Shown: positions 1 to 9,703 of the stretch, in pieces
Layout: every line of letters starts with the position of its first letter
Position numbering within the stretch: position 1 is the stretch's first letter
Source of the DNA: Cardiocondyla obscurior
Lineage: Eukaryota > Arthropoda > Insecta > Hymenoptera > Formicidae
Direction: 5' to 3'
NCBI RefSeq assembly: GCF_019399895.1
Contig: NC_091883.1
Span: 476,377 to 540,376, forward strand
Length of the DNA: 64,000 nt
Made by a program: the position numbers and the translations under genes
The notes under the pieces: model-generated
Told to the model about the DNA's origin: nothing
The model's database searches: none
Seen by the model: the letters and a program-made list of their open reading frames with translations, nothing else

Positions 1-3000
1 TGTCGAGTCAACTTTCACTTGGTAGAAAACGATTTTCCGATTCCGCAGGATGGAATTCTGGGTTCAGATTTCTTTAAGCAATTTCAAGTAAAAGTAAATT
101 ATGAATTAAATCAGTTAGAATGGAACAACGTTCGCGTACCGTTTGCCGAGAGAGAAGAAACATTTGTAATTCCTCCCAGAAGCATTAAACAAATGCATAT
201 AAAAATAGCAAATTCAGAATTAAAAGAAGGATATGTTCCGCGATTAAATGTAACGCAGGGAGTCTACTTAGGAGACGCTTTAGTTACAGTTAAGGATGCT
301 AAAGCATATTTGCAAATAATAAATACAACTGAAGAAGAAGAAAGAGTATATATTCCGACAGTAAAGATTTATGATTTTGAAATGGAAGAAAAACAGGAAA
401 CAGAATTAGATATTGAGGAAAGCTATTTAGGTAGCAATAATCAAAACTCAAGATCATGTTTTACGATTAAAGAAACAGGAAGAAAAGATAAAATAATTAA
501 TTTATTAAGATTAGAGCACTTGAATAAAGAAGAAAGATTACATGTTGAAGAATTAATTGAAAAAAATTCAGATTGCTTTCATTTGCCAGATGAACCACTT
601 GGGCATACGAATATTTTAAAACATCGCGTTCCGACGGTAAATGAAATACCGATAAATACGCGACAATACAGATTTCCAGTAATACATAAAGAAGAAATAA
701 ATAAACAAGTAAAGGATTTATTAGATCAGAAAATAATAAAACAATCAGAGTCACCGTATAACACGCCTGTATGGATAGTTCCAAAGAAAGCAGATTCAAA
801 AGGACAGAAACGCTGGCGCATGGTATTAGACTTCCGTGCATTAAACGATAAGACGGTAGGCGATGCATATCCATTGCCAAATATAACAGAAATATTAGAT
901 CAATTAGGAGGAGCAAAATATTTCTCAATATTTGATTTAGCCTCGGGTTTTCATCAAATTAAAATGCATCCAGACGATAGTCATAAAACAGCATTTTCTA
1001 CTCCACATGGTCATTATGAGTTCGACCGAATGCCATTTGGTTTAAAAAATGCTCCGGCAACCTTTCAAAGATTAATGGATTTGGTTTTAACTGGGATGCA
1101 GGGGAATGAAATTTTCGTTTATTTAGATGATATAGTCTTATATTCAAGTTCATTAACGGAACATGCAATTAAATTTGAAAAATTAACTGCGCGATTAAGA
1201 CAAGCGAACTTGAAATTTCAACCGGATAAATGTGAATTTTTAAGAAAAGAAGTAATGTATTTAGGGCACATAATTGGAAAAGATGGGGTAAAACCTGACC
1301 CTAAGAAAATTGAAGCAGTGCAAAATTTTCCAGTACCTAAAAGTTCGAAAAATGTTAAACAATTTTTAGGGCTAGCAGGATATTATCGTAGATTCATTAA
1401 AGGATTTTCAAAAATCGCAAAACCATTAACGAATTTATTAAAGAAAGAAGAAGAATTTAAATGGGAAGAAAAGGAGCAAGAATGCTTTGAAATTTTAAAG
1501 GAAGCATTATGTAAAGAACCAATCTTACAATATCCAGATTTCACCAAACCATTTCTTTTAACAACCGATGCATCCGGGATAGCAATTGGAGGAATATTAA
1601 GTCAAGGAACAATTGGCAAAGATCAACCGATAAGTTATGCATCACGGGTATTAAATGATGCAGAGAAAAATTATTCAACGATAGAAAAAGAATTATTAGC
1701 GATAGTATATTGCGTGCAACATTTTCGACCTTATTTATATGGAAAGAAATTTATATTAATAACAGACCATAAACCATTAACTTGGTTGAATAAATTAAAA
1801 GATCCTACTTCACGACTCGCACGATGGAGAATTAAATTATCTGAATATGAGTATGAAATTATTTATAAACCAGGGAAAATTAATGCAAATGCGGACGCGT
1901 TATCACGTAACCCTATAACCGGAGTATACCCGATACAACCAGACCTGGACGCAATCGAAGAATGCTCGGAAGATGAGGAGGCCAGAGAAAGAAATGCAAA
2001 TCCGAAACCATTGGTAGCCTCGCCAAGAGAAGGAACAATGAAAGAAGAACCAGAACCGATAACAACTGGAATGCAAACGCGAAAAATGACGGAAGGAGAA
2101 AGTGTCCCTTTCACTAAAAAGGAACTAAAATTACCATTATTTTATGAGCACACATTTCAAGCGGAAGTTCATTGAAATCCAGAGGAACGAATTAACATTG
2201 AAGAACAAATAAATCCTGAGGAAATAATTAAAAGAACGAATTTAAGGAAATTAAGAAATAAACGAAAGGAAGAAGAAAAAAGGAATGAAATAGCAAATCA
2301 ATTAGAACCAATTGAGGAAGAAATTTTAACAAACACACTTGAACAACAAATTGTAATACCGCCAAATCTTCAACAAATAATAGAAAGATTATCTGAAGAA
2401 TTGGAGGAAGACGAAGAAGAATATAATCAAAGAAAAATAATGCCAAATGAATTAAACCAAAGAATAAGCATAAACGAAGAAAATTTTGAAATAGAACAAG
2501 AATTATCAGAGGAAGAAGATCAAGATGAACAAATTTATGAAAATGAAGGAAATTATTTTAAAGGAAATGAAGAAGAAAGCGATTCAGATTCAAATTTTGA
2601 AATAAATTTTAATGAAATGGACATCGATGAATCAACACAAGAAATGGAAAAACAAATGTTAACTCGGAATCAAAAACAAAGTATAATTAATAGTCGAGAT
2701 CAAATTTTTATGCGGAAAGAACATTATTTATATTTTCTGACTGCAGATCATAAACCATGTGATGAAGGAAGAAAACAATTATATAAACAGAATTTAATAC
2801 CTAAAATTAGAGAAAAGACAGTAGGAAATATTGAAGTAATTAAAAAGGGAAATAAATTTCATTTAATTTTAATTTGTAAAGAAAATAATAATGAAAAAAT
2901 GACCAGAGAAACGTTATTATTGCTTACTCAGAAACTACGTGAAATCTTTAAAGGAAATTTAATTGAAATAGTTAATATTGCAAAGACAGAAGTTGATAAT

Positions 3001-3894
3001 GTCGGATGGAAAGAAATTTTAAATCAAATTCAAGAATCAATTAGAGGAATGCCAATTAAAATCATAGTGTGTCATGGGCTTGTGATTATTCCAAAAATAG
3101 AAAAACGAAAAAATATTATTGAAGAATCTCATTCTTCAAAAATCGGGGGTCATAAAGGAATAACCAAGACGTATAACAGAATTCGGCAAAAATTTTTCTG
3201 GAATAATATGAAATCTGAAATACAAAATTTTATTGATCAGTGTTTACAATGTCAGAAGAAAAAATTAATAAGAGTAAAAACCAAGCGACCCATGTTAATC
3301 ACTGACACACCTTTTTCGTCATTTGAAAAAATATCAATGGACATTGTCGGTCCATTACCAGAAACCACAAAAGAAAACTCCTATATACTAACAATTCAAG
3401 ACCATCTAACTAAATTTTCCTTAGCAATTCCTTTCAAATCAATTACTGCAGTTAAAGTTGCAGATGCTTTATTAAAATATTTTATTTGTATATTCGGTGC
3501 ACCTAAAGTAATTTTAACTGATCGAGGAACAAATTTTATGAGTAACTTAATGAAAAGATTTGCAAAACAATTTAAGATTAAACAATTCAGAACAACGGCC
3601 TTCTATCCACAAGCCAATGGAGCTTTAGAACGGTCACATTTGGTTTTAGTAGAATATTTAAAACAATATGTAAATAAATTCACTGAATGGGATGAATTAT
3701 TAGAATATGCAACATTTTCTTATAATACAAGTGTTCATGAATCCACTGGATATACTCCCTATGAGTTGGTATTTGGTAAAATAGCCAGAGAACCATCCAG
3801 TGAAATAATTGATGAAATTAAAGGAGAAACATATGATGATTATTTAAATAAATTAATGACAAATATTCATACTGTTCAAGAATTGGCAAGGTAA
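1..3894 (+). pseudogene. pol: Gypsy pol polyprotein, copy A (RT-RNase H-integrase), interrupted
   Basis: The frame is open from base 1 and continues a polyprotein that begins off-window. RT shows the YLDD active site near 1120-1131 and the usual LDFRALN and FGLKNAPATFQR blocks upstream. RNase H follows (TTDASG near 1561, TDHKPL near 1763, NADALSR near 1885). An acidic linker (about 2160-2690) and a macro-like segment come next. Integrase has an HHCC finger (about 3128-3255) and catalytic D (3340-3342), D (near 3520) and E (near 3624). A TGA at 2173-2175 breaks the frame; copy C has AGA at that place, so this nonsense is private to A. A second stop, TAA at 3892-3894, separates the integrase core from its C-terminal domain and is shared with C. 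Confidence 0.92.
2692..3078 (+). other. Macro-domain-like segment inside pol (between RNase H and integrase), copy A
   Basis: About 130 residues conserved between A, B and C although the flanking acidic linker is not. The order resembles the TARG1/OARD1 type of macro domain (ADP-ribose binding or hydrolysis): a GDLF-like start (RDQIF here, RDLLF in B), a loop ending in a GxxxLF-like helix (LYKQN here, LFERN in B), a strand like YxLITK (HLILICKE), a long helix, then a strand with D and W (VDNVGW, compare GLDxLxW) and a final IKIIV strand. The glycine-rich ligand loops are degenerate, so activity is doubtful. This is fold-level inference by eye. Confidence 0.42.
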
Positions 3895-4134
3895 TGTTTA
3901 ATTGCATCCAAAATGAAATCAAAATTTTATTATGATAAGAAAATTAATCCACAAATATTTCAAATCAATGATCAAATTTTCCTTTTAAATGAGCCAAAGA
4001 AAGGAAAATTAAGCGATCAATATTCGGGACCTTTTACAATTTTGGACATTTTACCAAACGGAAATATTAAAATATGTGTAAAAGGAAAATTAAAAATAAT
4101 TCATCCTAATAAAATTAGGAAAATGAAAAATTAA
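3895..4134 (+). pseudogene. pol: Integrase C-terminal (GPY/F-like) domain, separated by a stop, copy A
   Basis: Same reading frame as pol, directly after the TAA at 3892-3894, with an internal ATG at 3913. The peptide contains YYDKKINP followed by a DQIFLL strand and YSGPFTILDI, the usual integrase tail that binds DNA or chromatin. In element B the matching segment is continuous with integrase (to 32250), so the stop is a lesion in the A/C lineage or a point where an incomplete integrase is made. The identical stop in C shows it predates both insertions. Confidence 0.75.
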
Positions 4135-4179
4135 GAGATTTAGTATGTGCCGCTAAAACATATTCAATCTCAAATCAAT

Positions 4180-4195
4180 TATTGTTTTCATACAG
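4180..4195 (+). promoter_or_regulatory. Predicted 3' splice acceptor directly before env
   Basis: A T-rich tract ending in CAG touches the env ATG at 4196. Element B has the same layout (TTTTCAG directly before the ATG at 32305). This matches the spliced env mRNAs known for errantiviruses and retroviruses. The donor would be in the leader outside the window. Confidence 0.55.
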
Positions 4196-6230
4196 ATGAA
4201 GGCAATTATTAGCGTGATGATCATCGGACAACTATTAATAAACGGAACTTATGGAATTATCGGATACGACTGCGGAACAACGAATTTAAATATAACAACA
4301 GTGTCGTTATTAGAGATAGAAGAATGCGACATACCAATAATTGAACCACAAGTGGTAGATGTGCCGATACAATTATTACAGTTATCAAAATTCGAATCAA
4401 CAAATGTTATTCAATGTAAAATAATAATATCAAGAACAGTCTTTTATTGCGGAATGCACTCACACGTATCAATAGTTAATAACGCATTCGCAGAATATAT
4501 ACTTGATACTTCAATTGATCAATGTAAAACTATGCACAAAACAGGAACACTAATAGTAAATACGAATAATATCATAAGCGGATTAAAAATAAATCAAACA
4601 ACAACACGACCAATAATTTTTGCGGGATCAGTTACTACAGACGGAAAATGTTACGGAACTCAATATTCAGATCCTTACGGAACATGGCAGAATGTAGTTG
4701 TTCAAGGAATAATTAAAATAACGCTAAGCTCACATAGAGCAGTAACAAATATTGAAACAAATCAAATACATTTAAATACGGGAACAGCATGTCAATATTC
4801 AGAAGGAGAATGTATAGATATCGAAGGAAAATTTTCATATTGGGAAACAATACCTCATGATCATTGTAAATTCAATAATTATGATGTTTTATATGAAGGA
4901 AAAGCGAGAAAGATGATTAGCAAAATTAATGAAAAAATGCAAACTGTTTATTCCTTGACAACTAATGATGTCACTTTTGCATTAACGCAAATAAGCGAAG
5001 ATTATCCTTGCGGACATACATTAATTAAAACAGAACATCCAAAATTATTCATTTATGAAACAACTAAAGGAGAATTGTTAACACGAAAAAAATCAATTGC
5101 GGTAGAGAACATCGATATTTTTGCATATGTAAATTCAAAGTTTGTCTATGTAGAAAGACATTTAAGAACACAAATTAATTATTTATATACGGATATCATA
5201 AAACAACGGTGTGAATTAGAACGTATTGAAGAATACGCTGAGCCTCGCAACACAAGCACCGGATGAATTTGCATACCAGATGATGAAAGGACCGGGATAC
5301 ATGGCAACGTTATCGGGAGAAGTCGTACACATAACAAGATGTACACCAGTAGAAGTAATCGTACAACATACACAAGAGTGTTATCAACAGCTACCGGTAT
5401 CAAGAGAAAATAAAACATATTTTATGTCACCGCGTACTCATATTCTTTTCGAAACAGGGACGCAAGTTCCATGCAGCAGAATTTTACCAACGATGTTTTA
5501 CTTGCACGACGGATGGTATAAAATAACGCCAAATGTTGAGTATAGTAAAACACCAGAAACAATTAAACCAATGACGAAACCAACTTGGCATTACAACGAT
5601 CCAGGATTTTTAGCAGCAAGTGGAATTTATACCACGAAAGATTTGGAAAACCTCAGGGATCATATTATGTTCCCTTCAGAAAAATCAAGCATTTTAAACA
5701 CCGTAGCACGAGGAGTACGTGGGGAGCAAGTATTAACGCAAGGGATTTCGTTATCGAATTTGATGGACGAAAAAACCTTGAAGAAAATCACAGAAAATGC
5801 TTGGAAGAAAATTTGGGGAACATTTTTATCAGTCGGAAATGCTAGTGCAGGAATAATTGGCATATATTTCTGCATTAGAACAATGAAATTAATTATCGAT
5901 ACCGTAATACATGGCTATGCGTTACACACAATATACGGATGGTCATTACATTTAATTGGAGCATTTTGGGATTCTGTTACGAATCTGTTGATACACTTGG
6001 CGCAAAGGAAAAATCATGAAGAAGAAAAGAAAATTACAAGAAATCAAGAAGACAATAAACAAGAAGATATCAAAGAAGAAAACAATCAAATCAAGAACGA
6101 ACAACAAGAGGATTCAGAAAAACTATGCCTGGAACAACAATTAACAGCGCGATACACCATCGAAGAAGAAAGGAAACCAGCGGAAAGGAAGATTGATAAT
6201 GAACAATATAATATTTATCCACGTTTATAA
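4196..6230 (+). pseudogene. env: Env-like membrane glycoprotein, copy A, frameshifted
   Basis: The N-terminus is a hydrophobic signal peptide of about 20 residues, followed by GIIGYDCG. The ectodomain is cysteine-rich. Near the C-terminus is a hydrophobic membrane segment (about 5825-5900), then a conserved HGYALH...YGW region and a charged K/E/Q-rich tail. The first frame stops at 5264-5266 and the second frame opens near 5226, so the ORF is split in its middle. The same split is in copy C. In B the reading is continuous across that point. I see no clear RxxR furin site, so it does not look like the baculovirus F-type env of classic errantiviruses. A chuvirus or other mononegavirus-type glycoprotein is a candidate parent, from memory only. 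Confidence 0.75.
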
Positions 6231-6332
6231 ATCAATAAAGAAATAATAATATGAATTTATTTTAATTAAAAGAAACCAAATTAATATTATAAATCATAAT
6301 AAAATGTATAACAAATTATTTTTTTTATAGAA

Positions 6333-6959
6333 ATGGAAAGCTATATCCAAGTACACGATTTAATGAAGATGTTAAAAACGGAACAAGTAGTAAAAGTAAT
6401 AAAAGTAGAATCACCAAACGCAATATATATACAATTCAAAAAAGGAATGGATGAACATAAAGAACTGATGGATTATTTTGGAAAGAGGATGGAAAGAATA
6501 AAAGATGAGAACATATTATTCCCGGACGAAATTAAAAAAGGAAAAACGATTGCAATAAAAGAAAAAGGACGATGGCAAAGAGGAAGAGTGGAAGAAGAAA
6601 TAGATTTTAACCAAATAAGAATAGATTTAAAGGACTCAGCACAAGAGGTTTTAAGATCAAAATTAAATTGTTACAAATTAGAAGAAAGATTTAGAGAAAC
6701 CCCATGGCAAATCATTAAATGCAAATTAACACAAATTGAACCCAAAACAAGCTGGGGTTGGGGTGAAAGAGAAAATAAAATGATTAAATATCTTTTGGAA
6801 GGACAACAAGGAAAAATAAAAATAGAAAAAGTTATCAACTATGAAGAAGTAGCAGTAATATTTACAAAAATTTCAAGAGGATATGAAGAAAAAGAAGACA
6901 TAGGAACTCAACTAATTAAAAAAGGATATGCAAAGAGAAAATCAGCAAATAAATTTTAA
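6333..6959 (+). CDS. Tudor-domain accessory protein 1, copy A
   Basis: A 208-residue ORF with an extended-Tudor-like pattern: VIKVESP at residues 22-28, IYIQF at 31-35, WQRG at 81-84, IDLKD at 97-101, ETPWQ at 122-126, Cys130 and IEP at 135-137. These correspond to the strand pattern V..V.SP..FYVQ / W.RA / DxG / F...P.QA..C.L of animal Tudor proteins, which bind methylated arginines on Piwi proteins. The DxG turn is KDSA here, so the aromatic cage may be incomplete. A T-rich acceptor ending in TATAG lies two bases before the ATG, which fits a spliced subgenomic mRNA. Copy C (53148-53774) differs at only about three residues, with no stop. Tudor assignment is inference from motifs; function in the element is unknown. 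Confidence 0.72.
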   Translation: MESYIQVHDLMKMLKTEQVVKVIKVESPNAIYIQFKKGMDEHKELMDYFGKRMERIKDENILFPDEIKKGKTIAIKEKGRWQRGRVEEEIDFNQIRIDLKDSAQEVLRSKLNCYKLEERFRETPWQIIKCKLTQIEPKTSWGWGERENKMIKYLLEGQQGKIKIEKVINYEEVAVIFTKISRGYEEKEDIGTQLIKKGYAKRKSANKF

Positions 6960-7180
6960 GATATAACAATTAAATAAATATTATTAAGAAAATAATGTAT
7001 AAAACAATTATAAAAGAAAATTAATTTTAAATCAGTAAAAATGAATAAGAAAAGTCGATGTAAATAAATTTTAAAGTATAGTAGTTAAACCTTTATAATG
7101 GTCAAGAAAAAAAGGAGCAACAGAATCCAAAACAACGTTATCTCTAAGCTCAGGTAACATGTCTTTATTGAATCATTTAG
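6960..7180 (+). other. AT-rich spacer between Tudor-1 and the putative internal promoter
   Basis: No gene seen. The sequence is nearly identical to copy C, unlike the region right of about 7275. Confidence 0.6.
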
Positions 7181-7214
7181 TCAGTCGGCAATTAGCAGCC
7201 AGAGAGTAAAGATC
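7181..7214 (+). promoter_or_regulatory. Candidate internal TATA-less promoter (Inr + DPE) for Tudor-2
   Basis: TCAGTC at 7181-7186 matches the arthropod initiator (A+1 at 7183). AGATC at 7210-7214 falls at +28 to +32 and matches the DPE consensus RGWYV at the spacing the motif requires. The segment is unchanged in copy C (minus strand, near 52890-52930) within otherwise AT-rich spacer. Inference only. Confidence 0.35.
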
Positions 7215-7324
7215 GACGAGAAAAGAAATTAATATAAAGAAATTTAGTGTTCAGTGAAAAAAAAAAAAAAGGGAGATCATTTCAGCTAAAGGAAAATTAA
7301 ATAAAGGAAAAGAGGAGCTTAGAG

Positions 7325-7408
7325 GTAACAGACTTTAATAATTTCTAAAAAAATAATAAACAAAATAAAAAATTAAATTAAACAAATATAAAATTAATTT
7401 TCTTTTAG
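7325..7408 (+). other. Candidate 84-nt intron in the Tudor-2 5' UTR
   Basis: A donor AGAG|GTAACA and an acceptor TTCTTTTAG enclose 84 nt, a typical insect intron size. The acceptor ends four bases before the Tudor-2 ATG at 7413. Donor and acceptor are both kept in copy C. The acceptor could equally serve a longer splice from the 5' leader. Confidence 0.45.
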
Positions 7409-7412
7409 AAAA

Positions 7413-8081
7413 ATGGAAACAACAATCAGAAAAATAAATTTAAGGAATTTAGCCAGGGCGCAATTTGAAGTGCGGGTAGTAAAGGTAGAGACGCCGGACA
7501 CATTTTATGTACAATTAAAAAACGGAGCAGACGATCACAAAGAACTGAATGAATACTTACAAAAAAGGATGGAGCGTATAGGGCGAAATAAAAACTTATT
7601 TATGGAACAAATATTTGTGGGGAAGGAAGTTATAACAAAGGAAAGAGGAATATGGTACAGAGGAATAATCGAGGAAATCAAAGAACACAAAATAACTGTA
7701 AATCTAAGAGATATAGGAAGAATTATGGAGACAGAAAAATATAACTGCTATGAATTGGAAGAGAGATTCAAGGAAACCCCGTGGCAGGCAAATAAATGCA
7801 GCCTGGCCCAAATAGAACCCCGAACGAGCCGGGGATGGACAGAGAAAGATATTAAAACGTTTAAATATTTAATTGAGGGATATAAAGGATGGATGAAAAT
7901 TAAAGAATGCATCAACGAATATCATGCGGTGGTGGAGATAACAAAGGCAGCGACAGCGTTGGAAGAAACCATAGAAATAGTAAACGAAATGATTAAAAGA
8001 GGATGCGGAAGAAGGGCCTATCATATTCGCAGACCGTACCAATTTGGAATGGCTATACCGGAAGACAGAGAAGAAAAATAA
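7413..8081 (+). CDS. Tudor-domain accessory protein 2, copy A
   Basis: A 222-residue ORF, paralogue of Tudor-1. It is the better match to the Tudor pattern: FYVQL at residues 31-35, WYRG at 81-84, RDIG at 99-102 (the DxG turn), ETPWQ at 121-125, Cys129 and IEP at 134-136. The flanking residues fit the split SN-like half-domains of an extended Tudor. The C-terminal tail (MIKRGCGRRAYHI and following) is basic and aromatic. The copy-C version (52002-52671) is frameshifted and differs at roughly 15-20% of residues, far more than Tudor-1 does between the same two elements. Tandem duplication of one Tudor ORF is likely, because element B has a single one. Confidence 0.75.
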   Translation: METTIRKINLRNLARAQFEVRVVKVETPDTFYVQLKNGADDHKELNEYLQKRMERIGRNKNLFMEQIFVGKEVITKERGIWYRGIIEEIKEHKITVNLRDIGRIMETEKYNCYELEERFKETPWQANKCSLAQIEPRTSRGWTEKDIKTFKYLIEGYKGWMKIKECINEYHAVVEITKAATALEETIEIVNEMIKRGCGRRAYHIRRPYQFGMAIPEDREEK

Positions 8082-8570
8082 AAATACGAAATAATAAATA
8101 TTTAGAATTTATAATAGTTTATAACATCATACTCATAAATTTAGCATTATATATTATACAACAAATTGAAATCTTAAATAACCAAAAATATTATACTTAG
8201 TAATATAGAAAACTATAAAATTAATCAAATATATACAATAACATTATCAATAAGATACTATATATAATTATATTGATGTACATGACCTAAATATTATACA
8301 TTATGAAAGTAAAATATGTTACACCTTATATTATATTGTTAAAAATTTCTACTCAAAAGTAATTAAGGAAACATTATATTTAAATAATAAAAAAAAAAAA
8401 AAAAACATAAAAATAATTTCAAATAAGATTCATAAAAAAAAAAAGGAAAAAGTGAGCGTCTAAAGAGCAATTTAAAGAAAACATAAAAGAAATAAGCGTC
8501 AAATAGCCATAAGTTAAGAAAAATATGTAATTCTTATGAAATTTTTTTTTTTAGATATTTTAATGCTTGC
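8082..8570 (+). other. AT-rich 3' untranslated region of element A
   Basis: No coding feature. It contains A-runs near 8390-8405 and 8436-8445. The corresponding part of C is strongly diverged and interrupted by an insertion. Confidence 0.6.
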
Positions 8571-8615
8571 CATACGTAGTAACATAATGTACTACGTATG
8601 ACTTAAGGGGGAAGG
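8571..8615 (+). promoter_or_regulatory. Hairpin plus polypurine tract (plus-strand primer) of element A
   Basis: CATACGTAGTA (8571-8581) and its exact complement TACTACGTATG (8590-8600) enclose an 8-nt loop. The polypurine tract AAGGGGGAAGG (8605-8615) follows and touches the LTR at 8616. The same layout is in C (45454-45498). Element B has a different-sequence hairpin at the same place (42728-42757). Confidence 0.75.
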
Positions 8616-8915
8616 TGTCACGTGCTGACAAATTTAATATTTTAAATAATAAACTGTGGGAATAAACTTTGGAATGCAACGAAATTTAAAACCTATTCTA
8701 TTTTAAGAACAATAAGCGACTGACACTGGGTGGGACCGAGCCGGTTACCATCGGGGACCGAGGCGAATAAGCTATATGATTTTATCGATCGAACATCAAC
8801 GGGTAGAGCTGTTACTAATTAGCAATATTTAATTATCGATCTGAGATACCCTTCCTCCTTGATTTTGAAGAAGTGGTGAACCAAGTCTTTAGCGGGGACA
8901 AGGGGATCCACATTC

Positions 8916-8923
8916 TATAAAAG
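8916..8923 (+). promoter_or_regulatory. LTR TATA box, element A
   Basis: TATAAAAG about 300 bp into the LTR, conserved in the copy-C LTR. Transcription would start near 8945-8955. The rest of the LTR, including its ORF, would then be in the R/U5 leader of the genomic RNA. Confidence 0.6.
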
Positions 8924-9451
8924 AACGTGCGAAGAAGCGCGAGTAGTTAGTTAGTTAGATGTTAATCAGATAGTCAGTTAATTAACCAATCAGTACGGAG
9001 TTATCATAAGGCACTGTGAACGAAGCGATTGATGGTCAGAAAGAGTTGTTTGAACTCGATCGAGATTAAAGAGAAATTGAGCGAGAGGACCAAGGAAGTT
9101 GAGCTAAGACTCTGAGAGATTGAGAGTTGAGGATTTTTGGAAAGATTGTAAGAGATTTTTAAATTTAATTGGAAATTTAAGGTAAATATTTTATTTGAAT
9201 AAATTGTTATTTGTTAATTTTATTTCAATATTTAATTTTGATTTAACTTGATTTTGGTGTCGGAATTGAAAGGAGTTGAGTTAAAATACTTTTGATTATT
9301 ATTTATTCCTTGGAGGTGTTTCTGTAGAACCTCGCGAACGAAGAGTGTCGCGTTGGGTTTGGTCGCTTCTTTATGGAGCGCGCGCAGAAAGATTTCCGAA
9401 GATTTTCTGCTGCCGTCGCTAAACAAAGAATTTAGATTCTGAAGTTTTTAA

Positions 9452-9703
9452 ATGAAGAAACGCGCCGGTAAACAAGTTCAAATAAAACGACTCCGATACC
9501 AGGTCAAAAGAGCCCTTGAAAATAAACAAAATCCTTTCTCCTTAATCCAGAAATTAAATCAAATAACTGAATTAAATAAATTAAAATATAAATTAATTTT
9601 GATTGATTTCCAGATCAATTATCCGAATTTTAATTTAATTCCTAAAACTGATCCGCGTTTTGTGACTTACAGAAATCTTTATCTTTTCGGTCCAGACGAT
9701 TAA
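9452..9703 (+). CDS. Small basic protein encoded inside the LTR (U5), element A
   Basis: An 83-residue ORF starting at the first ATG after in-frame stops. The N-terminal 25 residues are rich in K and R (KKRAGK, IKRLRYQVKR), then a leucine/isoleucine-rich helix, and the protein ends in GPDD. The same ORF, same length, is intact in both LTRs of element C (44375-44626 and 62240-62491). Sitting in U5, it precedes gag on the genomic RNA and is repeated at both ends. Element B has an analogous larger ORF in its LTR. No family recognised; the basic N-terminus could bind nucleic acid. Confidence 0.6.
   Translation: MKKRAGKQVQIKRLRYQVKRALENKQNPFSLIQKLNQITELNKLKYKLILIDFQINYPNFNLIPKTDPRFVTYRNLYLFGPDD

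Noticed and set aside
5585..5845. 86-aa plus-strand ORF inside env, identical at 54262-54522
   Set aside because: It is an alternative frame of env; identity with C reflects the close relation of the copies, not separate selection.
9232..9426. 64-aa minus-strand ORF in LTR A, and the related frame at 62520-62738
   Set aside because: The second runs through the E/C junction; neither keeps a start across the LTR copies, unlike the 83-codon ORF.
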